Positions 7,641 through 14,794 of a DNA stretch of 35,218 nucleotides are shown here, in pieces (the first letter of the stretch is position 1; the number at the start of each line of letters is the position of its first letter). The notes under the pieces were generated by a model. That model was not told the DNA's origin. It saw nothing but the letters and a program-made list of their open reading frames with translations, and did no database searches. Location of the stretch: contig CAMBWO010000007.1 in assembly GCA_945871285.1 (NCBI GenBank), positions 1-35,218 on the forward strand, given 5' to 3'. The translations under genes were made by a program, and so were the position numbers. The stretch comes from Pseudorhodobacter antarcticus (GTDB lineage: Bacteria; Pseudomonadota; Alphaproteobacteria; Rhodobacterales; Rhodobacteraceae).

Positions 7641-8643
7641 GCCGCAGCCGGGGGTTCAGGGTGGCATACATTAGGTCCACCACCAGATTGACCCCGGTGA
7701 ACAGCACGGCAAACAGGATCACGATGCCTTGGATCAACGGCAAGTCACGGTTGATCACGGCGTCAATGGCCATGTTGCCCAGACCCTCATAGGAAAAAAC
7801 CCGCTCGATGATGACCGTGCCGCCGATCAGAAAGGTGAACTGCACGCCCACCAGCGTCAGGGTCGGCAAAACGGCATTGGGCAAAGCTTCGCGCCAGATC
7901 ACGCTGGCCTCGGAATAGCCTTGGGTCCGGGCGAGGGTGACGTAATCCAGATGCATGGTTTCCTTGAGGCTTTGCTTCAAAAGTTGCGCGATGATGGCGG
8001 CCAGGGGAATGGCCAGCGACAGGGCAGGCAGGAACATGTGGGACACCAGATCCAGCGTCAGGTCCAGCCTCAGCCGGACCAGGCTTTCGAACAGGTAGAA
8101 ATTGGTGATGAAGGGCAGGTCCAGCGACGGCGTCACCCGGCCCGAGATGTGAAAGACCGGCACCAACACCCCAAACAGCAGGATCAACACCAACCCCCAC
8201 AGGAAGTCGGGCACCGACAGGGCCATGCCGCCCGCGATGTCGATGCCGCCCTCGACCTTGGTTTCCCGCAGGCGCGTGCCGGTCAGGGCCGCCGCCCCGC
8301 CCGCCAGAACGGCCATCAGCAGGGCGAAAGTGGAGAGCTCCAGCGTTGCAGGCAGGCGGGCCAGTACCATCGCCAGAACCGGCTGCCGTGCGGTGATCGA
8401 GGTGCCGAAATCACCCTGCAATACACCGGCGCCCCAGATCAGGAACTGCTGCAAGATGGATTTGTCCAACCCATACAGCGCGGTCAGACGGGCAATATCC
8501 TCCCCGGTCGCGCCGGGCGGCAACATCATCGCAATCGGATTGCCCGGCACCACCCGGATCACGACAAAGACGATCACGGCGACGCCCAGCAGGGTCACCG
8601 CTGTCGTCACAAGTCGCAGCAAAATGGTCCTCAGCAGGGCCAT
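7633..8643 (-). CDS. Dipeptide/oligopeptide-type ABC transporter permease (DppB-like)
   Basis: 336 residues from the preferred start. N-terminal helix LRTILLRLVTTAVTLLGVAVIVFVVIRVVPGNP, then ALYGLDKSILQQFLIWGAGVLQGDFGTS, the DppB/OppB signature. The EAA loop is LDYVTLARTQGYSEASVIWREALPNAVLPTL. The ERVFSYEGLGNMAIDAVINRDLPLIQG region is also diagnostic. I chose ATG 8643 over ATG 8658 because it has AAAGGGG 5 nt upstream, while the ATGAAA at 8658 belongs to a repeated intergenic element and has no ribosome site. A hairpin separates it from the binding-protein gene. Confidence 0.92.
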   Translation of the reverse strand: MALLRTILLRLVTTAVTLLGVAVIVFVVIRVVPGNPIAMMLPPGATGEDIARLTALYGLDKSILQQFLIWGAGVLQGDFGTSITARQPVLAMVLARLPATLELSTFALLMAVLAGGAAALTGTRLRETKVEGGIDIAGGMALSVPDFLWGLVLILLFGVLVPVFHISGRVTPSLDLPFITNFYLFESLVRLRLDLTLDLVSHMFLPALSLAIPLAAIIAQLLKQSLKETMHLDYVTLARTQGYSEASVIWREALPNAVLPTLTLVGVQFTFLIGGTVIIERVFSYEGLGNMAIDAVINRDLPLIQGIVILFAVLFTGVNLVVDLMYATLNPRLRHG

Positions 8644-8714
8644 CTGCGCCCCTTTCATATTGGTTCAAGTATCCCACGGGGGGGTCTGGGGGGATGTGAA
8701 ATCCCCCCAGTTCT
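8644..8714 (-). repeat. Intergenic hairpin element, copy A (likely rhodobacterial family)
   Basis: Read on the minus strand: a 10-bp perfect stem CTGGGGGGAT / ATCCCCCCAG (8686-8710, 5-nt loop) followed by ACCCCCCCGTGGGATACTTG and then AACCAATATGAAAGG. A second copy with the same plan is at 22787-22832. It lies between the binding-protein gene and its permease, a place where hairpins often protect the upstream mRNA and damp downstream expression. Confidence 0.65.
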
Positions 8715-10235
8715 TTACGCCCGCTTCATCAGATGCGGTAGCAGTGCACCCGAGGCATGGGGCGTCACCACCACGCCTTTGGCCGCCAGCACCGGCTGGA
8801 CATATTGCAGCAGCGGGATCACCAGCGCGTTGTCGGCGATGTATTTGTCCACCGCCTTCCAGCCAGCAATCCGCTTGGCCTCGTCCGCCTCGCCCCAGAG
8901 CGGGCCGATCATGCCGATCAGATCCTCGCCATCCCAAACCGAATGGGGGCTGGGGCCGAACATGGCAAAACCGGTCGACGTGGTGGGGTCACCTACCGAA
9001 TTGCCCCAGTTGTAAAAGGCGGCGGGGGCCAGTTGGTCGGCGGCGCGCAACTCGTAATGTTTTGCAATTTCATAGACTTCGATCTCGGCCTCGATGCCCA
9101 CCTTGCGCCACAGGCCGACGATGGCCTGGATCATTTCGTAATCCTTGGGCTTGAACCCCTTGGTGGTCTGGATCTTGAATTTTACCGGGTTGTCGACCGA
9201 ATACCCCGAGGCGGCGAGGGCGGCGACTGCGGCGTCCGGATCATAGGCCGTGGTGATCGAGGCGTCGAAGGCATCGTATTCCGGCGTTTGCAGCGTGTCG
9301 ATCTTGACACCGTAACCCGACAGCAACCGGTCGATGATCGCCTGCTTGTCGATGGCGGCGACGGCGGCCTTGCGGACGTTCGGGTCGGTCATCACTTCGA
9401 TATCATTCAGGAAGATCATGCCGATGTCCGACACGGGTGTCGCATAGGCGTTCATGCCACCTTTCAGGCGGTCATATTCCTCATAGGGCATTTCCAGGGT
9501 GACGTGGCTGGAGCCGGACTCGATTTCCGCCACTCGGGCGGCGGCGTCGGTCACGAATTTGATCGTCACCGTCTCGAATTCAGGCTTGCCGCCCCAGTAG
9601 TTGGCATTGGCCTTCAGGCGCACGAAGGCGTCGCGTTCGTATTTCTCCACCATATAGGGTCCGGTGCCGATCGGGGCGGCCTCGAACCCCTCGGCCCCGA
9701 CTTTTTCATAATAGGTTTTCGGCAGGACGTAGCCCGTCAGGAAATACATCCATTTGAAGATGGTCGGATCGAACGAGGCGACATCTGCGATGACCTTGTT
9801 GCCCTCAACCCGATGATTGGCCAGGGTTCCCCAGACGAACTGGATCGGGCTGCCGGTTTCGGGGTTGGCGACGCGGGCCAGCGACCAGGCGACATCCTCG
9901 GCGGTGAAGGGGCTGCCGTCGTGCCAGGTGACGCCCTCGCGCACGGTCATCCAGACCTGTTTCTTGTCCTCGCTCCAGCCCCATTCGGTCAGCAGGCCGG
10001 GGGCGGGTTTCAGGTCGGGTTGTTGCAGGATGTATTGGTCGAACACCGACTGATACAGGCCCTGAATTGTGGGGTTGACGGCCGAGGGGCCGACGGTCGG
10101 GTCCCAGGACGGCAGGGTGACGTTATAGGCGATCACCAGTTCGGTGATGTCCTGGGCAAAGCTGGGCACGCCGGCGGCGGTCATCGCCAAGGTGGCTGCG
10201 GACAGTTTCAGTAAACTGCGTCTGTTGAGGTTCAT
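8715..10235 (-). CDS. ABC transporter substrate-binding protein, family 5 (DppA/OppA type)
   Basis: 506 residues, normal for the SBP_bac_5 family. The N-terminus MNLNRRSLLKLSAATLAMTAAGVPSFAQ has an RRSLLKL twin-arginine motif, so it is probably exported folded by Tat. Family landmarks are the YNVTLPSWDPTVGPS entry, GVTWHDGSPFTAEDVAWSLARVANPETG, IGTGPYMVEKYERDAFVRLKANANYWGG and VRKAAVAAIDKQAI. AGGGA lies 8 nt before the ATG. It follows the FAD oxidoreductase gene by 18 bp and heads the transporter genes. Family ligands include peptides but also opines, glycosides and other small molecules; the catabolic context suggests the substrate, or a conjugate of it, of the neighbouring pathway (inference). 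Confidence 0.93.
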   Translation of the reverse strand: MNLNRRSLLKLSAATLAMTAAGVPSFAQDITELVIAYNVTLPSWDPTVGPSAVNPTIQGLYQSVFDQYILQQPDLKPAPGLLTEWGWSEDKKQVWMTVREGVTWHDGSPFTAEDVAWSLARVANPETGSPIQFVWGTLANHRVEGNKVIADVASFDPTIFKWMYFLTGYVLPKTYYEKVGAEGFEAAPIGTGPYMVEKYERDAFVRLKANANYWGGKPEFETVTIKFVTDAAARVAEIESGSSHVTLEMPYEEYDRLKGGMNAYATPVSDIGMIFLNDIEVMTDPNVRKAAVAAIDKQAIIDRLLSGYGVKIDTLQTPEYDAFDASITTAYDPDAAVAALAASGYSVDNPVKFKIQTTKGFKPKDYEMIQAIVGLWRKVGIEAEIEVYEIAKHYELRAADQLAPAAFYNWGNSVGDPTTSTGFAMFGPSPHSVWDGEDLIGMIGPLWGEADEAKRIAGWKAVDKYIADNALVIPLLQYVQPVLAAKGVVVTPHASGALLPHLMKRA

Positions 10236-10253
10236 GGTTTGGATCCCTGTTGG

Positions 10254-11816
10254 CTATGGTCCGACCAGTTTTCTGGCCAGTAGATATCCCGACCCCGCGC
10301 CCGTGCCCGCTCCGGGCCAGACGGCGGCCCCGGTCAGGTAAAGGTTTGTGATCGGTGTCGTGCCGTCGGCAAGGCCAAGCCCCGGACGGAAAAGGAAATT
10401 CTGGGTCAGGTGGTGACTGCCGCAAACCTGGTCGCCGCCGACGAGGTTGGGGTTGTCGGCCTCCAGTTCCAAGGGCGTCACGATGCGCTGGGCGAGGGTC
10501 TTGGCGCGGGTGCCGGGGGCATGCGCCTCGAGGATGTCCAGTGCGCGGGCGGCAAAGGGGGCGGCGGCGTTGGGCCAGTCGCGGGCGGTGATCTCGCCCT
10601 TGGCGTCGCCGAGGATGGTGCTGGGGGCCATGCGGACCTGCACCCACAGGGTGTGCTGACCTTCAGGGGCGCGGGTCGGGTCAAAGACGGTGGGTTGGCC
10701 AACCACGAGGATCGGCTCATCCGGCAGAAGGCCCGCGGAGGCCTGCTGATAGGTGCGGGCCATTTGATCCAGGCTTGGGGCGATGTGGACGTAAGCAAAG
10801 GATTTCAATCCCTTGGCCCGCCATTCGGGCAGGTCCGACAGGGCCAGGTGGATCATCATCGTGCCCGGCGCATGGGCGAAACGGGTCATTTGGGCGTCAT
10901 GGGCGGGGGTGGTGCCGCCGGTCAGGCGGGGCAGGGCGCGGGGGGCGATGCCCGCGATCACGGATTTGGTGGCGGTGATCTGGCGGCCATCGGTCAGCAC
11001 CACGCCGGTGGCGCGGCCGTTCTGGTGGGTGATGCGCTGGACCGCCACACCGCAGTCCACAACCCCGCCGCGGGCGCGGATGGCGGCAAGGAGAGCGCGC
11101 ACGATCGTATCGGCTCCACCCGCCCCGATGACCATTCCAAAGGCCTGGCCGGCCATGCCCTCGAGATACGGAAACATCGCGCCGCCGGCGATGTCAGGGG
11201 CGAAATCCAGATGCATCCCCCAGGAGGCCAGCATGGCGCGAACTTGAGGGTTTTCAAAGGTTTCGCTCAGCCAGCTGCGGGGGGAGGACAGCAGAAACCG
11301 GGTGAACTCCAGGGTTCCGGTCAGACCCTTGGCCCGCCATGTCCGAAACAGGAAATATGCGAGTGCACGCATATTCATGGGCGATCCCAGCAGGCCGAAC
11401 AGGTGCGGGGCCTGTGCGCCAAAGCCCGCCACCAGGGCGCGCCACGTCGCGGCATCCTTGGGCGACAGGGCGGCGATCAGCGACGCCGTCTCCTCCAGAT
11501 CCATCGACACGCCGACATGGATGCCATCTGCGAAGCTGGAGGCGAACGGGCGGTTGACGGGCACGAAGGCCAGCCCGTGTTTCATCAGTTCCGCGCCATA
11601 TGTCTTGAAAAACGGGCTTCCGGCGAAGAGCGACAGGTTCATCGCGGCCCAGTCGTGGCGAAAGCCGGGCAGGGTATAGTCGCCGGTTTTTACCGCCCCG
11701 CCGGGCACATCGGCCTGTTCGAACACAGCCACCCGCTGCCCGCGTGCCGACAGATGCAGCGCCGCCGCAAGCGTGTTCACGCCCGCCCCGATCAGCACTG
11801 CGTCGAAATGCGTCAC
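10254..11816 (-). CDS. FAD-dependent oxidoreductase, phytoene desaturase/PYROXD2-like
   Basis: 520 residues. N-terminal FAD-binding Rossmann motif FDAVLIGAGVNTLAAALHL with the acidic ribose contact in VAVFEQADVPGGAV. The protein has the C-terminal FAD motif NLYLTGAAVWPGAGTGAGSGYLLARKL. The whole plan (NAD(P)-binding-8-like, GGA near residue 40, C-terminal GAGSG) is that of the CrtI/PYROXD2 class. It starts with GTG at 11816, preceded by GGGG 7 nt upstream. It is the first gene of the transporter operon and diverges from the cyclase operon, which carries a paralogue at 12774-14327. No carotenoid genes are near, so a carotenoid role is unlikely; a flavin oxidation or isomerisation step in indolic or aromatic breakdown fits the context (inference). 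Confidence 0.85.
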   Translation of the reverse strand: MTHFDAVLIGAGVNTLAAALHLSARGQRVAVFEQADVPGGAVKTGDYTLPGFRHDWAAMNLSLFAGSPFFKTYGAELMKHGLAFVPVNRPFASSFADGIHVGVSMDLEETASLIAALSPKDAATWRALVAGFGAQAPHLFGLLGSPMNMRALAYFLFRTWRAKGLTGTLEFTRFLLSSPRSWLSETFENPQVRAMLASWGMHLDFAPDIAGGAMFPYLEGMAGQAFGMVIGAGGADTIVRALLAAIRARGGVVDCGVAVQRITHQNGRATGVVLTDGRQITATKSVIAGIAPRALPRLTGGTTPAHDAQMTRFAHAPGTMMIHLALSDLPEWRAKGLKSFAYVHIAPSLDQMARTYQQASAGLLPDEPILVVGQPTVFDPTRAPEGQHTLWVQVRMAPSTILGDAKGEITARDWPNAAAPFAARALDILEAHAPGTRAKTLAQRIVTPLELEADNPNLVGGDQVCGSHHLTQNFLFRPGLGLADGTTPITNLYLTGAAVWPGAGTGAGSGYLLARKLVGP

Positions 11817-11980
11817 GCTGTCACCCCACGATTTGTTGAACGGGATATTTGCAAATGCATTTAAATCTGTCTAGCATGATTCTGGTACCCGAGGGGCAGG
11901 ACGGCGGGCCGGACGGTGTGTTATTTCCGTCTTCCTTCTGTCTTCCTTTGGTGAAGCCAAAAGATGACAGGGAGAGTGAC
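11817..11980. promoter_or_regulatory. Divergent promoter region with overlapping palindromes
   Basis: This region separates the divergent FAD oxidoreductase/transporter and cyclase operons. Three perfect palindromes overlap at 11847-11866: ATTTGCAAAT, AAATGCATTT and ATTTAAAT. A plus-strand promoter can be drawn as TTGCAA (11849-11854), 17-nt spacer, TAGCAT (11872-11877). A minus-strand one can be drawn as TAGACA (11873-11868), 17-nt spacer, AAATAT (11850-11845). Both would be covered by a protein bound to the palindromes, as expected of a MarR regulator, and a MarR gene is in the cyclase operon. About 100 bp of leader follow before the cyclase; I see no riboswitch there. Hexamer matches are partial. 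Confidence 0.5.
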
Positions 11981-12772
11981 ATGACATCTGCAACGCTGTT
12001 GGCCGATCTGGCCGGAATGCTGGCCACGGGCGGGGTCGAGGTGGTGGATTGCACCGGGGTTCTGGGGCCGGAGACGCCACTGCTGAAGCTGCCGCCGGAC
12101 TTTGCCAAGGACACGCCGAAAATCGAGATTCACCGGATCAGCGAGTATGATCAGGACGGGCCGTTCTGGGCGTGGAACTGGTTGAAGGTGGGCGAGCATT
12201 CGGGCACGCACTTTGATGCGCCGCATCATTGGATCACCGGCAAGGACTATGCCGATGGCTATACCGATACGCTGCCCGTGCAGCGGTTGGTGGCCCCGGT
12301 GAACGTCCTGGACTTTGCCGCCGAGTGCGGGTCGAACCCGGATTTCCTGTTGACCATCGACCATGTCAAGGCCTGGGAGGCCAAGCATGGGGCGATCAAG
12401 GCGGGTGAATGGGTCGTTCTGCGGTCCGATTGGGACAAACGGGCGCATGATGAAAACCTGTTCCTGAATGCCAATGAGACGGGGCCACATACCCCAGGCC
12501 CGACCGCCGAGGTGATCGAGTATCTGCTGTCCAAGGGCATTGTCGGCTGGGGCAGCCAGTGCATTGGCACCGATGCGGGGCAGGCAGGTGGCATGACGCC
12601 GCCGTTCCCGGCGCATAACCTGCTGCACAAGTCCAATTGCTATGGGCTCGCGTCGTTGGCCAATCTGGACAAGTTGCCCGCCAAGGGGGCGATCCTGATT
12701 GCCGCGCCGCTCAAGATCAAGAACGGCACCGGGTCGCCGATCCGGGCGCTTGCCCTGGTGCCGAGGGGCTAA
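11981..12772 (+). CDS. Cyclase family metal hydrolase, probable isatin hydrolase
   Basis: 263 residues of the cyclase/kynurenine-formamidase family (PF04199). The metal-binding motif HSGTHFD gives His73, His77 and Asp79, followed by PHHW with His83. The C-terminal half has GTDAGQAGGMTPPFPAHNLLH and YGLASLANLDKLPAKGAILI. From memory, Labrenzia aggregata isatin hydrolase uses His73/His77/Asp79 for manganese, with Trp63, His212 and Ser225 near the active site; this protein has Trp63, His212 and Ser225 at the same numbers. If so, it opens the lactam of isatin to isatinate (2-aminophenylglyoxylate). The alternative is an arylformamidase acting on N-formyl aromatic amines. ATG 11981 is chosen for its GGGAGAG site; the open frame runs upstream but lacks family similarity there. 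First gene of the plus-strand supercluster. Confidence 0.8.
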   Translation: MTSATLLADLAGMLATGGVEVVDCTGVLGPETPLLKLPPDFAKDTPKIEIHRISEYDQDGPFWAWNWLKVGEHSGTHFDAPHHWITGKDYADGYTDTLPVQRLVAPVNVLDFAAECGSNPDFLLTIDHVKAWEAKHGAIKAGEWVVLRSDWDKRAHDENLFLNANETGPHTPGPTAEVIEYLLSKGIVGWGSQCIGTDAGQAGGMTPPFPAHNLLHKSNCYGLASLANLDKLPAKGAILIAAPLKIKNGTGSPIRALALVPRG

Positions 12773-12773
12773 G

Positions 12774-14327
12774 GTGGTCGATCACGTCATCATAGGGTCT
12801 GGCATCAATGCCTTGGTGGCGGGGGCTATGCTGGCGTTGAAGGGCGACAAAGTGCTGCTGCTGGAGCGGTCTGACCGCCCCGGCGGCTGTTTGCGGACCG
12901 ACGAGGTCACGTTGCCGGGGTTCACCCATGACGTGATGGCGACGACGTTTGTGCTGTTCATGACCGGGCCCGCGGGCGCCGCGCTTGGTCCCCATCTGGC
13001 GCGGCATGGGTTTGAGTATTGCCACAGCCCCCATCCGACGGCGGTTCTGCGGCCGGATGGGTCGGCCCTGGTTCTGACGATGGACCGGGCGCGGAATGTG
13101 GCGACGTTCAATGCTTTGGCGGCGGGCGATGGCGAGGCCCATGCCCGCGATGTGGGCGGGATCGAGCGGGACGCGCCGTTTCTGTTTGGGTTGCTCGGGG
13201 GGGATTTGTGGTCTTGGCCCACGTTCAAGCTGCTGTTTGGCGAGGCGCGCAAGCGGGGGTTGCGCGGGCTGGCGGCTTGGTTTGGCACTGCGTTGACCCC
13301 GGCGCGGGGGTGGTTGGAAACCGGCTATTCCAGCCCCTTGGTGCAGGCGCTGTTCGCGCCTTGGGTGCTGCATTGCGGGCTGACGCCCGAGAGCACCTAT
13401 GGCGGGCAGATGGGGCGGGTTATATCTTTTGCGCTGGAGGCGGCGGGGGCGCCGATTGTGAAGGGCGGGGCGGGGCGGGCGGTGGCGGCCTTTGTGGCGC
13501 TGATCGAGGAGAAGGGCGGCGCGGTGCGCTGCGGGGCCGAGGTGGACCGGATCAACGTGGCGGACAGCCGGGTGACCGGGGTGACGCTGGCCTCGGGTGA
13601 GCAGATCGCGGCGCGGTCGGTTCTGGCGTCGGTCGCGCCGGGGCAGTTGACGGGGCGGTTGTTGCGGGATGTGCCGTTGCCGCAGGACAAGGCGGCGGCC
13701 AAGGCGTTTCGGCATGGCCGGGGGAACTACCAGTTGCATTATGCGCTGGACCGTGTGCCGGAGTGGCTGTCGCCGGGGCTTGCGGATGTGGCGCTGATCC
13801 ATCTGTCGGATGGGATTGATGCCGTGTCGAAATCGGCCAATGAGGCGGAGCGGGGGATGTTGCCTGCGGTGCCCACGATTTGCGTGGGGCAACCGTCGCG
13901 ACTGGATCCGTCGCGTTGCCCTGAAGGCAAGGCAGTGTTGTGGTTGCAGATTCCCGATGCGCCGAGGGTTATCAAGGGCGATGCGGGCGGGCAGATTGCG
14001 GGTGCCGATTGGGACGCGGTGCGCGAGGCGTTCGCGGACCGGATCGAGGCGATTTTGGCGCGGCATATCAAGGATTTCGCGGCGATCAAGCTGGCGCGGC
14101 GGGCGTATTCGCCGGCTGATCTGGAGCGGATGAATGTGAACCTTGTGGGGGGCGATCCCTATGGCGGGGTGTGTTCGATTGACCAGTTCTTTATCTGGCG
14201 GCCCCATGCGGGCGGTCCTGCTGCCCCGCTGATCCGGGGGTTGCAGCAGATTGGCGCGTCCACCCATCCGGGGCCGGGTCTGGGCGGCGGATCGGGGTTT
14301 CTGGCGGCAAAGAGGCTGGGGGCATGA
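12774..14327 (+). CDS. FAD-dependent oxidoreductase, phytoene desaturase/PYROXD2-like (second copy)
   Basis: 517 residues, paralogous to the product of 10254-11816. FAD motif VIIGSGINALVAGAMLAL at residues 5-22, LLLERSDRPGGCLRTDEVTLPGF, and C-terminal GASTHPGPGLGGGSGFLAAKRL. Both copies share the central layout, for example VGQPTVFDPTRAPEGQHTLW in the first against VGQPSRLDPSRCPEGKAVLW here, and NPNLVGGD against NVNLVGGD. The start is GTG at 12774, one base after the cyclase stop, with GAGGGG as ribosome site; the longer open frame upstream overlaps the cyclase gene. Its stop overlaps the MarR ATG (ATGA). It probably acts with or after the first copy on an indolic substrate; the reaction is not readable from sequence. 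Confidence 0.85.
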   Translation: MVDHVIIGSGINALVAGAMLALKGDKVLLLERSDRPGGCLRTDEVTLPGFTHDVMATTFVLFMTGPAGAALGPHLARHGFEYCHSPHPTAVLRPDGSALVLTMDRARNVATFNALAAGDGEAHARDVGGIERDAPFLFGLLGGDLWSWPTFKLLFGEARKRGLRGLAAWFGTALTPARGWLETGYSSPLVQALFAPWVLHCGLTPESTYGGQMGRVISFALEAAGAPIVKGGAGRAVAAFVALIEEKGGAVRCGAEVDRINVADSRVTGVTLASGEQIAARSVLASVAPGQLTGRLLRDVPLPQDKAAAKAFRHGRGNYQLHYALDRVPEWLSPGLADVALIHLSDGIDAVSKSANEAERGMLPAVPTICVGQPSRLDPSRCPEGKAVLWLQIPDAPRVIKGDAGGQIAGADWDAVREAFADRIEAILARHIKDFAAIKLARRAYSPADLERMNVNLVGGDPYGGVCSIDQFFIWRPHAGGPAAPLIRGLQQIGASTHPGPGLGGGSGFLAAKRLGA

Positions 14328-14794
14328 ACGACGAAACCCCTGTGCAGCCGCGTCTGGGCGAGATCGGGCTGGGCAATTTCGCGCCCTATCTGATGAACCG
14401 CATCATGGGGCGCTATAACGCCAGCCTGCGGGCCGAGATGGCCGATCTGGGGCTGACGACGCCCAAGATGCGGGTGCTGGCGGTGTTGTCAGTGGTCGAG
14501 GGGCCGCTGATCCGGGAATTGTCGGTGCTGACGGTGGTGGAACAGTCCACCCTGTCGCGGGCGCTGGACCAGTTGCAGGCCGAGGCGCTGATCCGGCGCG
14601 AGGTCGATGCGGCAGACAGCCGGGCGGTGCGGGTGTTCATTTCCGAGGCGGGCCGCGCGACGTTCGAGGCGCTGTGGCCGCATATGGCGGCGGCGCAGGC
14701 GCGGATGTTTCGCGGGGTGCCGGATGACGAGCGACGCGCCTTTGTCGGCACGCTGCAAAAGATGCTGCACAACATAAGAAAGCATGAAATCTGA
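14324..14794 (+). CDS. MarR family transcriptional regulator (first of two)
   Basis: 156 residues. Helical N-terminus (NFAPYLMNRIMGRYNASLRAEM) for dimerisation, then winged helix: LTTPKMRVLAVLSVVEGPLIRELSVLTVVEQSTLSRALDQLQAEALIRREVDAADSRAVRVFIS, with the typical D-x-R wing in DAADSRAVRV. Overlaps the preceding FAD oxidoreductase by ATGA and the following oxidoreductase subunit by TGATG, so it is co-transcribed with the genes it likely controls. Known MarR regulators of aromatic catabolism release DNA on binding an aromatic acid or its CoA thioester. The palindromes at 11847-11866 and 18438-18455 are candidate targets. Confidence 0.9.
   Translation: MNDETPVQPRLGEIGLGNFAPYLMNRIMGRYNASLRAEMADLGLTTPKMRVLAVLSVVEGPLIRELSVLTVVEQSTLSRALDQLQAEALIRREVDAADSRAVRVFISEAGRATFEALWPHMAAAQARMFRGVPDDERRAFVGTLQKMLHNIRKHEI

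Noticed and set aside
12717-14267. Long minus-strand open frame opposite the second FAD oxidoreductase
   Set aside because: Arg/Pro-rich shadow; the plus-strand frame has a complete flavoprotein plan.
10254-14327. Phytoene desaturase-like genes as carotenoid biosynthesis
   Set aside because: No crtB, crtE or other carotenoid gene nearby; the sequences fit the wider PYROXD2-like class and the context is catabolic.
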